A stretch of DNA of 64,000 nt, taken from positions 19,654,001 through 19,718,000 of the forward strand of contig JBHGNT010000014.1 of assembly GCA_043228905.1 (NCBI GenBank), given 5' to 3'. The position numbers were made by a program, and so were the translations under genes. Below are positions 9,500 through 19,673 of this stretch, in pieces (position 1 is the first letter of the stretch; each line of letters begins with the position of its first letter). The notes below the pieces were generated by a model, which searched no databases, had not been told where the DNA came from, and was given only the letters and a program-made list of their open reading frames with translations. The stretch comes from Azolla caroliniana. Lineage: Eukaryota; Polypodiophyta.

Positions 9500-10442
9500 A
9501 CCGGCTCGACTTTGACCAACATGGTCAAAGGCTCATTCGGAGGAGCGGCTCTAGAGGAGCAAACCTCCAGATTGCACAAGTCCGTGACCAAAGGCCTTCG
9601 GCTGGCAACCGGTGCTTGTGGTACGACGCGGTGGCCCACACCTGAAAGGACTACGGGAACTTCACCGAAGCGATAAGAGCTAACGTGGTGTACCTATGGA
9701 ACGATCGTGTGCACGCTAGCGAGACCCGAAGGGCCCTGGATCTGAATGTCGAACGAGGGGGTATGAAACGGCTGATGGAAGAAGCGGCGGCTCGCCACGC
9801 GGAGACCGTCCACTACTCGGCATTGGCTGGAATCCGAGTCGAAAGTGATGAAGTCCGGAAGACGAAGGAAGCCGGTAGGCATACAGCTGAGGAAAGAGGA
9901 AGCAGACCGCGGAGAAAGACGGGTCCGGGTGGAATGACCCGATCGAAGAGAAGACGGGCTTCCTAGAAGCCACGTGCCAGAACTACGACTACGAGGTTCT
10001 GGTGGAAGACAAGCGCATGGGAAAGACCGGGGGGGTTGTACCCTCACAACGGTATGAGACCCAGTTCGGGCCGAAGCAGAATGATGTCAGTGCATCCGGC
10101 GCACCGGACAAGGCCAAGAAGGCCGATTATCGGTTGAGCACAAAGATCGAAAGAACCACGGACCTACGAAAGGTCCTAGAGGAACGGATCCTCGATAGCA
10201 AAGTGGAGTTGTCGGTGAGGGAAGTGCTCGGTATCTCCAAGAAGGAGTTCCACGACTCCATCGTAGACTTGGTGAAGTGGAAAAGGCTTTCGACGGAGCC
10301 AGAACCGGAGAAGCCGGTGGAGGTGCGAACGACGCACCTAGAAGACATGGCTCTAGAAGACGAGTTGGCGGATATCCACTATTCAAGGCCACATTGGGCC
10401 AAAGCAACCACGGAGACCCCCGTTAAGATTAGAGATGTTTAG
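9500..10442 (+). pseudogene. Gag C-terminal region with lost zinc knuckle
   Basis: From 9613 the frame reads C-LW-Y-DAVA-H-...-Y where a CCHC knuckle would have C-x2-C-x4-H-x4-C; two of the cysteines are tyrosines. A TGA at about 9646 follows. Downstream text RGGMKRLMEE is typical of the segment after the knuckle in this Ty3 group. The ORF at 10002-10442 has the linker LRKVLEERILDSKVELSVRE that usually precedes the protease. The loss of zinc ligands and the stops mark it as dead. Confidence 0.6.
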
Positions 10443-10830
10443 GAGCTGGTGGTGGCGTTGGTGGACCACAGTCCAGAAATCAACTTGATGTCCATGGACT
10501 TCTACAAGAAGGGGAAGTGGCTGATCAACACCAAGCACGGGTGGAAAATACGGGCAACAACGCACGCCACGGAAGAGCTACATGGGGTCTGCCCGAATGT
10601 ACGAGTGAAAATCGGCGATGTCGAGATCTATCAGCACTTCTTCGTGCAGTAGACGTCCTCGCATCCGGTTATACTCGGGGAACCGTACATCACGGCGGCA
10701 CGGATGGAGACAAAGGTGTTGGACAACGGTTCGGCATATGCACGAGTCCAGAGCCAAGATGGGCATCACTCGGTCCAGTTCCTAATGGTGCGACCGAACC
10801 ATGAGCGTAACCGCGAGACCCTCAGTGGCG
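10443..10830 (+). pseudogene. Retropepsin-like protease region (degraded active site)
   Basis: The frame reads ALVDHSPEINLMSMDFYKK, where active enzymes have D-S/T-G in place of DHS. A stop near 10650 is followed in frame by HPVILGEPYITAARM, which matches the conserved flap/helix segment ILG-PW. The aspartate is present but the glycine is not, so proteolysis is unlikely. It would have cut the Gag-Pol precursor. Confidence 0.6.
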
Positions 10831-11382
10831 AAAACCGAGGGGATTTTTAGAGAGGGCTATCAAGGCGTGGGGCCACGATAGTCCGGACACCCAAGGAAAA
10901 CCCCAAAGATGTACTATAGGCAAAGGGACCTGTACCATAGGTAGGAAATTTTGGTTCTCCGATAATGGAGGTTGTATGATAGTTGCTCAGTTGGCCAGGA
11001 AAAGAAGCGGGCGGAGGAGCGACTTCAGGCATGCGGATTCCTCGGCCCTGAATAGGAAATCAACGAAGCTGTGGAGGCGGTCTCTTTCAATGACACCTTA
11101 GGGAAGTTACGGAAGGTGTTCGGAGAAGGCCTTAATGAGGACCGGACGATTCCAGTATGTCATCGCCAACTTCGGTAATGGACTCAAGTCGGATCGGATG
11201 GCCCGAGTGGATACAAAGTACAAGACTATGGACCAGAAGGTGAGGCCAGTCACGGCAACGAGTTATGGATTAAGGGGGTCACGTCAGACCCAAGTTTACG
11301 AGATTCGGCCAACATAGGACACACGTTCACCGACATAACGCTACGGGAGCTCAAGATCGGTGGGGGTGGCTTTCTACTGCCG

Positions 11383-12258
11383 GTGGAAGAGGACCGGTTT
11401 CGGAGAATGCTCGGGAGGCACGGGGAGGCTTTCGCATTCTCACCGGAGGAGATCGGGTGCGTAGACCCGACGATTGTTGAACCAATGGTGATCTTCACGG
11501 TATCGCATGTGCCGTGGAATCTCAAACCGATTCCGATACCCAGAGCTCACATCCTGAAGCTGATGGAGTTGTTGAAACAGAAGGTGGAAATGGGCATCCT
11601 CGAACCATCGAATGCACCATATTCCAATCGGTGGTTTACAGTGCCAAAGAAGAACGGCACACTGCGCTTCATACAGGACCTGCAGCCGGTCAACAAGATG
11701 ACCATTCGAAACGCAGGTATCGGACCGACCATTGATGAGTTCGCGGAGGCCCTTGCAGGGAGGTCGATCTACTCAGTCGGGGATCTGTACTCAGGGTACG
11801 ATCAGTTCCAACTAGCCGTAGAGATCATAGATGTCATGATAATGCGGACTCCTCTTGGCCTAGTTCGGATGTGTACCCTACCGCAAGGGGGAACTAACTC
11901 GGTGGCGCACATGGTGAATGCGATGAACAAGGTGTTGAGGAACTGCATCTCAGACATCACGATGTCGTTTCTGGACGACATCCCGATCAAAGGATGTCCG
12001 GTGGAGGCCAAGGACGAGTCAATCGGACCCCACGGTTGCCGGAGGTTCATGGCGGATCACATCCGCGACTGTGAGAAGGTGTTGCAAAGACTCGGGAGAG
12101 CGCGGCTCACCTTCTCTGGAGAGAAATCAGCCTTCGGACAACCGGAGATCCTGGTAGTCAGACACCTGTGCGGGCCTTACGGCTGGAAGCCGTCCCCGGC
12201 GAAGGTAGAAGCCATCTCCGCGATGAAGGATGATTGTGGGTCGGTCACAGAGGTATGA
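11383..12258 (+). pseudogene. Ty3/Gypsy reverse transcriptase
   Basis: A 291-codon open stretch contains the RT series in order: KMEMGILEPS-like thumb contact, WFTVPKKNGTLRFIQDLQPVNK, DLYSGYDQFQLAVE (catalytic Asp), LPQGGTNSVAHM, and FLDD at 11968-11979 (catalytic Asp pair; YLDD/FVDD in most relatives). It ends in the RNase H connection (GWKPSPAKVEAI). This is the longest intact part of the dead element. Its role was to copy element RNA to DNA, and possibly that of the Gag-only relative, with which it shares the polypurine tract and LTR ends. Confidence 0.85.
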
Positions 12259-12700
12259 AGGATCCTACGCGCATGTCGTGGAACCGCTTTACGGGTTATT
12301 AAAGAAAGGGGGCCGGTTCGAATGGAGGACGGAGCACACGGAGTCGGTTCAGAGACTGAAGGAGGCACTCGCCGCGGCACCGGCTCTTCGGAAATCGGTT
12401 TACAGCAAGGAAGTCCCCATTTACGTGACGGTGGACACGAGCCCGACTGGGATCGGGTGGGTGATCAATCCGGTTCGGGGCAAAGGTATTGAGCGAGTGG
12501 CAGCGAGGATACGCCCAAATCAAGCGCGAGCTATGGGGTATCGTTTCGGCAGTCAAGGCCGACAAGGACTATCTGATCGGGACGGAAGTGATCATCGAGA
12601 CGAACTGCCTACCGATTCTGGGTATGGTTTCTAGATGCGAGACTCCGGACCTAGCGATGCTCAGGTGGATCGCGTACATCAAGTCCCTGAACCCATAGAT
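12247..12700 (+). pseudogene. RNase H domain of the Ty3/Gypsy element
   Basis: The segment YAHVVEPLYGLLKKGGRFEW is followed by the RNase H-like core PIYVTVDTSPTGIGWVI, then in another frame YAQIKRELWGIVSAVKADKDYLIG (conserved ...E...A/L...). A frameshift near 12490 separates the halves, and a TAG at 12698 interrupts the link to the integrase. Confidence 0.75.
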
Positions 12701-12728
12701 ACGACACATCTCTGGAAAGGATAATGCA

Positions 12729-13989
12729 ATGGCCGATATGCTTTCAAGGGTGCGGTTCAGCGACGAGGACGGCATGGTTTCGGACAACGAAGAAGTCGGC
12801 GAGGACTTCTTCGGGTCAGCTAACGTAACAACAAGAAAGGGGATCACTCCAGTGCTTAACAAATTCGACGAGAGCAAGTACGATGGGGAATGGCTCCAGA
12901 TCAGCGGGTTCCTAAAGACAATGACACCAGACAAGGCGTGGACGAAGGAAGAGACCAACCGGATTCGGAAGAAAGCGTACCGATTCTTCCTACAGGACGA
13001 GAGCATATGGAAGCACCCGAAGAAGAGAAACAACATCCTGCTCCGAGTGGTGGCGAAGAAAGAGGAACAGGAAGAATTGTTGACGGCATACCACAAGAGT
13101 CCCTGGGCCGGACACCGCGGGACGTGGGCCACATTCGAGAAGCTAATGGGGAAGTACTGGTGGCCGGGACTATACCGGGACGTGCATCAGTTCATGACGA
13201 CTTGCGAAAACTATCAGGTGCACTCCATAGTCCAACATCGGGACGAGCTTCCCCCGACCTACCCTCCGACTGTCTACTTCAAGTGGATGGTGGATCTGGT
13301 GACGATGTCGATGGGGGTAGGGCAGATGCGGTATCTGGTGTTGGCTTCAGAGGACCTGACGAACCAAGTGGAAGGCCGAGCATTGCATAACAAAACGACT
13401 GCGGCCGTGTGCCGATTTTTGATCGAAGAAGTGGTATGCCGGTATAGGTGCATAGGTAAGATCGTGGCCGACTGCAGAATTGGACGCGCAAGAGGTGGAA
13501 GATTTGTTTGACCGGCTAGGGATTAAACTCTCGCTCATCACAGCGTACAATCCGGAGGCTAATGGGAAGGTGGAACGCGGACACGGGCCGATCGTCAAAG
13601 CGTTAGTAGGAGCGTGTGGAGATCAAGTCGGGAATTGGCCACGGCTCTTACCCTATGCGTTGTGGGCAGACCAAACTACACACAGTTCGGTAATCGGGTT
13701 CATGCTAGCAGAGCTAATGTACGGGCAAAAGCCGATCATGCCAACGGAGCAGACAATCTCCTCATGGGCTACGGTGGACTGGAAAGACGAGATGAGCCGG
13801 GAGGAGCTGTTAGCCGCACGGATTCGGCAGCTGGAACGAAGACCGGAGGACGTGGACCGAGCCGCGGAGAAGCTACGGGTGGCGAGGGTAAAGAACAAAG
13901 GACGGTTCGACCGGACTCACCGACTGAGACCGAAGAAGATCGAGGAAGGCGACTGGGTTCTAGTGTATGACAGCAGCCTCGACAACTAG
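12729..13989 (+). pseudogene. Integrase (zinc region and core, frameshifted)
   Basis: The segment starts MADMLSRVRF, the usual RNase H-integrase junction in this group. The zinc region reads HKSPWAGH...WWPGLYRDVHQFMTTCENY; the last Cys of CxxC is Tyr. The first catalytic Asp sits in KWMVDLVTM. A frame change near 13480 leads to LFDRLGIKLSLITAYNPEANGKVERGH with the catalytic Glu, then to a helical tail. Together these mark a DDE integrase disabled by at least one frameshift and one lost zinc ligand. Confidence 0.8.
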
Positions 13990-13998
13990 CACAGGGCA

Positions 13999-14226
13999 AT
14001 GCGGAAGTATGCAAGAAGGTGGTTCAGACCTCATGTGGTGACAAGCGCCAACGACAATGGGACCTACCATCTCGCGGAGCTCGACGGGACAAGGATGGCG
14101 GTACCGGTGGCGGGGAAAAGGATCAAAGCATTCAAAAAGCGGCACGAGGCTAAACCGAACCCGAATGACCTGGATGGCAACAACGACCAGCTCGAAACAG
14201 ATGTTGATCCAGAAGACGAAGGATAA
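13999..14226 (+). pseudogene. Integrase C-terminal SH3-like tail
   Basis: A 75-codon open frame reads RKYARRWFRPHVV...TYHLAELDGTRM...GKRIKAFKKR, the DNA-binding tail typical after the integrase core of this Ty3 group, and ends DVDPEDEG. A TAG at 13987-13989 separates it from the core. The same tail ending is seen at 8452. Confidence 0.7.
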
Positions 14227-14300
14227 GCGCTGGCCGGTCTTCTCCGGCAAGAGTCTAATTTTGGCGCATACCAGTGGATGCGCAGTTAGGTGGGGGCGGA

Positions 14301-14844
14301 TGTCGTGGAGAAAACCGTCCCTAAGCAGAAACCGGGTATACCGTCCGAAAGGACAGGGAATAAACATGATGTAACGGGCAGTAACGGCCTCCGTCCTGGG
14401 GGCTATAAAAGACAGGGAGAGGTATTGTAAGGGGGGGTTGCGTTTTGTGGAGGACGAAGTGCTACCGGACTGGAACCGAGCTCTTCTCCTCTGTCTTCTC
14501 CATAGTCGTTCTGTGCAGGTTTTCGGGAGGCTGACTCTACTCCACGGAACGCCCGAGTGCTCCTAGTAGAGTCTCTATCTCGTGTTTTGTGTGTGTGTGT
14601 GTGTGCAGGCGTCAGAGCCTTTCACTTGCCGGCTTGCCGGTTGTAACTCCTTGATTTATATATACATATACATTCGTTCTATCTCCATTGTTCGGAGTTA
14701 GTTGCAACTCTTGTGAATCTGTGTGTTTGTGTGCGTGTGAAGTACATCGGTAGTTTCCTTCCCCTCTTCTCATTCGGTTATTTCTCGGTCCAAGGCCCCC
14801 GTGGTTCTGCTTTGTTCTCCACGCACGCATGTAACAACGCGACA
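14301..14844 (+). repeat. LTR of the autonomous-type element (544 bp)
   Basis: Begins TGTCGTGGAGAAAACCG after the polypurine tract and ends AACAACGCGACA. TATA box at 14404-14411; a (GT)n run near 14588-14605; the conserved block GGTCCAAGGCCCCCGTGG near 14788. It is the 3' LTR for the region to its left and at the same time abuts a PBS on its right, giving a tandem LTR-internal-LTR-internal layout. Confidence 0.88.
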
Positions 14845-14848
14845 TATT

Positions 14849-14867
14849 TGGTGAACCCGATGTGAAC
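14849..14867 (+). other. Primer-binding site of a further plus-strand copy
   Basis: TGGTGAACCCGATGTGAAC lies four bases after the LTR end. It differs from the site of the young element by one base in the shared 18, which ties the two elements to one primer tRNA. Confidence 0.75.
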
Positions 14868-15000
14868 ATGCAGCAAAGGAATAGAAAGATGAGAGGGTCG
14901 GATCTTGCAGAAGCCATGGCTTCAGCTGTGGATCGGATAGTGAGTGCGTGCGAAGGCACAGGCGTCCTCAATAGGGTTATTGATAGGGCACCCTCGACAA
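14868..15000 (+). pseudogene. Truncated Gag N-terminus
   Basis: An ATG at 14868, right after the PBS, opens MQQRNRKMRGSDLAEAMASA... for about 44 codons. The frame then runs into the terminal repeat of the minus-strand chromovirus at about 15000. The rest of this copy is absent. Confidence 0.6.
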
Positions 15001-15083
15001 CGTATTACAATGTATGGTTTAATGGTCAAGATCTTGACCTACGTACCATAAGGTCATGGGTTCGAGTCTTGCTATATATGACA
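15000..15083 (-). repeat. Truncated 3' LTR of the chromovirus
   Basis: 84 bp closely similar to 19773-19856. On the minus strand both start TGTCA and run through GACTCGAACCCATGACCTTA. Homology stops abruptly at about 15000, where the Gag of the neighbouring plus-strand element begins. Either the LTR was truncated by a deletion or the two elements were joined by recombination. Confidence 0.75.
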
Positions 15084-15099
15084 CTATCCCCGTTTTAAA

Positions 15100-15696
15100 A
15101 CGACAAGTGTCACAAGTCGTTTTGGATTGAGGACCCAGTTTGTCTGGATATTGACAATGGAAGTCTTCAACAAGAGTAAGAGCATTGGTCACATTCTCTA
15201 TCGGTTCCCAAGTATGCTCGCAGGGACTATATCCTAGCCAATCGACTAGATAGTAGAGCTTGTTGCAAACAATATTGGAATCAAGGATGGCAGCAACCTC
15301 GTACTCAAGTCCATCTTCAAGCTCAATCGGGGGTGGAGGTTGTGTAATAGGTCCTAGGATGGTGCTCTCTTGAAAGAGTTCGAGGAGAGAACTATGAAAC
15401 ACCGGATGTATCCGAAGTTGCGGAGGTAGATCGAGACGAGAAGCGACATCATTAATCTTTCCTATAATACGGAAAGAACCTAATCGCCGATAATCCAACT
15501 TCTCGCATGGGCGAGTAGTCTTGATGTGTCGTCGTAGTAGCCATACCCGATCTCCAATGTTAAAACTGGATGGAAGTCGATGACGATCCGCGTAAACCTT
15601 GTGTGTGTGTTGAGCTTGTTGAGGATGAGTAGATAAATTGGCTTGTATCTTGTGTAACCGCTCTAAATGATCCTTTGCGCAAGGATTTGTGGACAA
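15100..15696 (-). pseudogene. Integrase C-terminus and chromodomain
   Basis: The reading frame carries HKVYADRHRLPSSFNIGDRVWLL (GPY/F-like module), then EYEVAAILDSN...LYYLVDWLGY...HTWEPIENV, a clear chromodomain with the aromatic residues Y, W and W in place. Chromodomains of such integrases bind methylated histone H3 and direct insertion into heterochromatin. The frame is open for about 200 codons although upstream parts are broken. Confidence 0.85.
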
Positions 15697-15699
15697 CTC

Positions 15700-16322
15700 T
15701 GGGGTTTCAAATACACACCACCGGAGGTGACAAAGTTATTATAGGCATAAAATGGCGTAGCTTTAGTCGATGCGTGGACAAAGTTATTATAGGCAAATTC
15801 AGCGAAGTGGAGAATATCTGCCCAGTCATCCTGATGATAGCTTAGAAAGCACCGAAGATACTGCTCCAGCGTTTGATTTGTTCATTCTTCTTGGCCATCG
15901 GTTTGCGGGTGGTAGCCGGAGGAGAGGTTACAAGTGAGCTTGAGCATTTTAAAAAGGTGCTTCCAGAATGTCGAGACAAATTGGGGTCCATAGTCGCTAA
16001 TGATATTATCAGGAAGGCCATGATGTCGACATACTTCACGCATGACAATTTCAACGGTTTCTTCACTTCAGATTTCCTTAGTACATGGCAAGAAATGAGC
16101 CATCTTCGTATATCGATCTACTATTGTTAAAATCGCATTGAATCCCTTAGAGACTGGAAGATCCATGATGAAGTCTAGAGCAATGGATTGCCACGGCTTG
16201 CTTGGAATTGGTAATGGTTCTAATAAACCATATGGATGATGCCTTGGCATTTTCGCTCTGCCATGATAATGCATCTGCCTTCCCTTGGTGCTTCCCCGGA
16301 CGATATGTAATTTTGAAGTCAA
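15700..16322 (-). pseudogene. Chromovirus integrase core (zinc region deleted)
   Basis: Readable pieces are [21 protein letters not shown] (first Asp), [18 protein letters not shown], then GLPDNIISDYGPQFVSTFWK (second Asp) and SSGYHPQTDGQEE (catalytic Glu). The RNase H tail GKADALSWQ at about 16255 runs straight into the core, so the HHCC zinc region (about 100 codons) is missing. A second copy of about 48 bp (GACAAAGTTATTATAGGCA at about 15730 and 15778) splits the AYNNF segment. Confidence 0.8.
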
Positions 16323-16500
16323 AATGCGTGAGGAAGTGGGCCCACCGAGCTTGACGTCGATTTAACACACGATCGTCCTGAAAGTAGGCAAGGTTTCTGT
16401 GGTCACTAAATACGGTGACTTGATGAGAGGATCCCTCTAGAAAATGCCTCCATTACGTAAAAGAGTCCACTATTGCCAATAGCTCCTTATCATGAATTTC

Positions 16501-16926
16501 TTAGTTGATTTCGGCGGCGTCAAACTTGCGTGAGTGAAAAGCCACAGGATGTAGCTTCTCATCATTACCGTGTTGTGATAGAATGCTCCCCAATGCAAAA
16601 TCCGATGCGTCTACTTCGATAATGAATGGTTTTTCCAAATCGACTTGAGCTAGAATTGGAGCCGATGTAAATGCCTTTTTAAGACTCTCGAAAGCCATGT
16701 CCGTTTCTTTAGACCAAACGAACGATTGTCCCTTCTTGGTAAGTTGTGTGAGGGGCAGAACGAGCTTTGAGTAATCCTGTATGAACTTCGGGTAAAAATT
16801 GGCAAAGCCTAAAAAGCAATGCACATCTCGCACCGAACGCGAAGTCTGCCACTCTACCACAGTTTTGACCTTAGCTGGGTCCATGGAGATGCCTTCCGAG
16901 GAAATGACATAGCCCAGAAATTCCAC
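16501..16926 (-). pseudogene. Chromovirus RNase H domain
   Basis: The open frame begins EFLGYVISSEGISMDPAKVK, the RT-RNase H junction, continues FLGFANFYPKFIQDYSKL, and reaches the RNase H core FIIEVDASDFALGSILSQ with its first acidic residue and HPVAFHSRKFDAAEIN before a stop. The remainder of RNase H continues to about 16250 in broken frames ([19 protein letters not shown]). It would remove template RNA during reverse transcription. Confidence 0.8.
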
Positions 16927-16983
16927 CTAGTTGCACCCAAAACTACATTTTTCCAGTTTTGCATAAAGACCATGTTCTCGAAG

Positions 16984-17490
16984 TCATTTTAGTACTAACA
17001 GTACATGAGAATCATGCTCTTCTTGGGTCTTCGAATAAACCAGTAGATCATCCAAATAGATGATCAAACAAACATCCAAGAGATCTCGGAATATATCATT
17101 TGCCATGTGTTGGAAGACTGTTGGCGCATTAGTGAGGCCGAACGGCATGACCGTATACTCGAAGTACCCATATCTGGTGCGAAACGCGGTCTTCCATTCA
17201 TCTCCTGGTCGGATCCGTATGAGGTTATAGGCTCCCGATAAGTCGATCTTCGTGAAGAACCTTGCACCATTGATCCGTTCTAAAAGACTTGAGATAAGGG
17301 GAAGTGCATACCTATTTCTGATTGTAACCTTATTCAAGCCACGATAATCTACAACGAGACGAAGTGATCCATCCTTTTTCTTGACGAAGAAAATGGGTGC
17401 GTCGGCTGGAGATTTCGAATGCCGAATGAAACCATTTTCCAAATTCTCCTCTATATAGGCTCGCAGGACTTCTAGCTCGGTTAGTGACAA
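16984..17490 (-). pseudogene. Chromovirus reverse transcriptase
   Basis: 168 open codons give an almost complete Ty3-type [52 protein letters not shown] (catalytic Asp), [16 protein letters not shown] and [12 protein letters not shown], with the YLDD box at roughly 17055-17044. Catalytic residues are intact. Upstream protease-RT linker sequence (17500-18000) has stops, so the polyprotein is broken. Confidence 0.85.
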
Positions 17491-18000
17491 ATTGTAGATC
17501 GGTCCCCATGGTGGCTCTTTCCCCGGTTGTAAATCGATGGGGCAATCATACAGTCAATGGTGAGGATGCGTATTGGCTTGTATTTTATCGAACACATCGG
17601 CATAATGATGATACTTGTTTGGAAGTTGAACAGTGGACTCCTCTTTAATGGTGTCTGAGGGCTTTACTAATATTGCGAAGAGAAACATTTCTTCCTTGCG
17701 CCCTTCTTCCCGCAACTGATGTAGCGAAATGGTTGCAATTTCATGAGTAGACCCTCGGGTTTTTCGATACCGGATTTCTCTTGTTCTCCAATTTATGTCT
17801 AGGCTATGTAATTCAAACCATGGTAATCCTAAAACAATGGGGTGTTCTAGGATGCTAATTATATTAAATGATACTACACATGCTAGATTATCTAGGACAA
17901 TATTGACGGGCTCTAACTCTTCTATGATATATCCAGAAGCAATGGGACGACCATCAATGACTACTACAGAGGCTGGACACCGGAGTTTTTTGAGAGATAT

Positions 18001-18183
18001 CTAATGAGCTTGGACAAAATTCCTATCCATGAAGCAAGAATTAGCTCCGGAATCTAGAAGTGTTAAGACATGTACTGGAGGGGTACTTTTAGTACTAACT
18101 GTTACTTGGGCTACGAACACATTGCTAACTTGCTTAGAGGGAATGGAACCACTAATGGGTTGCATAGATCTAGGGCTGTCCAA
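18001..18183 (-). pseudogene. Chromovirus aspartic protease
   Basis: A 60-codon frame holds VHVLTLLDSGANSCFMDRNF with the D-S-G active site intact, then a stop at 18001-18003. The Gag frame ends at 18210, just upstream. It would process Gag-Pol. Confidence 0.75.
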
Positions 18184-18209
18184 CCAAACAGCTCCTATTT
18201 TGGCTGGAC

Positions 18210-19358
18210 TTAGTCGTTTAACTCTTCTTCTAACTGACTAAGGACATCAAATTTGTTCGCTAGATTTGGGCTATTAGTACTATTAGGACTATCAGATATC
18301 CCTACTGAAATAGACTTGGGTTTAGTACAATCAGAACTAGCAACTATTTGGTTTACCTGCCTTCTTGGCCTATGGGGATAGTTTACCGCGATATGCCATG
18401 GTCCACCGCAATAAAGACATAGTTGATTTGCCCGACGTCGTTGCTTTTCTTCTTTCGATAGCAGTCCACGACGACGTGTACTATCAATTTCCATCGGAGT
18501 TGGAGTACTTACTGGAGGCACATTATATGACTCCCTCGAAAAAGGTTTCGCTACCACTGAGTCGTAGGTAGGCTCAGATCTTGCCCTTGGCATCTGGAAC
18601 TGAAGTTCCGAACGTCGTTCGAAGAGGCGATTGTCGCATCTCACTGCGCAACTAATTGCTTCTATTAATGACTTTGGTTCTTTGGGAAAGGTCAAGAGTA
18701 AATCTTTGACATCGTTACGTAGACCATAACGAAATTGCTCCATTAACGCTTGATCATCTAAGGGGATATCGGAGGCGAGTAGACGAAAATCTGCAACGTA
18801 CGCGGAGGCTGGATGATCGCCTTGACGTAGTCGTCGGATTTTGTTGATTGTTGTCCTTATGCTATCAGTATCTCCAAAACAGGCTTTAAACTCACTTATA
18901 AACTCTTCAAAATTGTTTAGTAATGGAGATTCTTTTTCTAACAACGGAGAGAACCTTGCCAACGCTGAGCCACTTAACAACGTGCCTACTAAACCCACTC
19001 GTGATGCATCGGTGGGATATCGGGAATGATGCATTTGAATAACTAGTTGTACCTGATTAAGGAACCCTCTAAACTGCGATCGCGTTCCATCGAATTTCAT
19101 GGGAAGGCCGATCTTGGGTTCTTTATGAATCCCTTGTGTTTCGGGTCCTTGTTGTATCGCTACAATGGTTGCTTCGAGTTGTTGCACGCGTAATGCAAGT
19201 TCCCCATGTTGTTGTTGCGTTTGTTGCTTTTCTAAGGAGATTTGTTGAAGATCCCCTAACAACCGTTGATTTTCTTGTTCCAAAGCAAGGAACTTCTCTT
19301 TCAAGCATTGCAACTCCAAGAAAATAGATTGATATTCTTGAGCGCTAACAGTGGCCAT
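18210..19358 (-). CDS. Tcn1/PEG10-type Gag of the chromovirus
   Basis: A 382-aa intact ORF starts at an ATG after an about 290-nt leader. Residues about 10-70 form a glutamine-rich coiled coil (LECLKEKF-like heptads, QQTQQQHGEL). Residues about 85-245 match the Gag domain of sushi-ichi/PEG10 retrotransposons: KFDGTRSQFRGFLNQVQL, FSPLLEKESPLL, INKIRRLRQGDHPASAYVADF and LIEAISCAVRCDNRLFERR. A zinc knuckle near residue 320 reads CLYCGGPWHIAVNYP; the final Cys of CCHC is Asn. The ORF is open from end to end, unlike pol, although the damaged knuckle may weaken RNA packaging. Alternative start codons upstream are not apparent. Confidence 0.85.
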   Translation of the reverse strand: MATVSAQEYQSIFLELQCLKEKFLALEQENQRLLGDLQQISLEKQQTQQQHGELALRVQQLEATIVAIQQGPETQGIHKEPKIGLPMKFDGTRSQFRGFLNQVQLVIQMHHSRYPTDASRVGLVGTLLSGSALARFSPLLEKESPLLNNFEEFISEFKACFGDTDSIRTTINKIRRLRQGDHPASAYVADFRLLASDIPLDDQALMEQFRYGLRNDVKDLLLTFPKEPKSLIEAISCAVRCDNRLFERRSELQFQMPRARSEPTYDSVVAKPFSRESYNVPPVSTPTPMEIDSTRRRGLLSKEEKQRRRANQLCLYCGGPWHIAVNYPHRPRRQVNQIVASSDCTKPKSISVGISDSPNSTNSPNLANKFDVLSQLEEELND

Positions 19359-19673
19359 GGGATGAGAGGAAAGAGGAATAAGAGATTAGTATGAAGGGAG
19401 GGAGACAGAGGGGGGAAAATCGGTTCAAACTATCAGGATCAATACTAAGACAGAGAAGGAATTAGTACTAAAAGATGAGGATTAGTCCTAAGAGAGATGT
19501 AGAACTCTCGAGAGAAGGAAAGAGTGAGCGAGATAGAGAGAGGGAAAGGGTGAGAGAGAATGATGATAAATGATTTATATTATGTGAACAGAGTATACAA
19601 TAGTAGCTAGGAGGCTTAAGACTGGCGTTGAACCGATTTGGTTCGAAATAATGCCTTGTACCTCCTTTTATAG

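Larger units (their letters stand above)
9246..14300 (+). mobile_element. Decayed internal region of an autonomous Ty3/Gypsy element
   Basis: In order on the plus strand this region holds a Gag zinc-knuckle relic (about 9600), a protease region (10450-10830), reverse transcriptase (11383-12258), RNase H (12247-12700), an integrase zinc region and core (12729-13989) and a C-terminal SH3-like tail (13999-14226). The polypurine tract AGGTGGGGGCGGA lies at 14288-14300 and the LTR at 14301. Domain order PR-RT-RH-IN is that of Ty3/Gypsy. Frameshifts and stops separate most domains, so it is inactive. No PBS is visible at its left end, so its own 5' LTR is missing or replaced by the LTR at 8530-9245. 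Confidence 0.88.
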
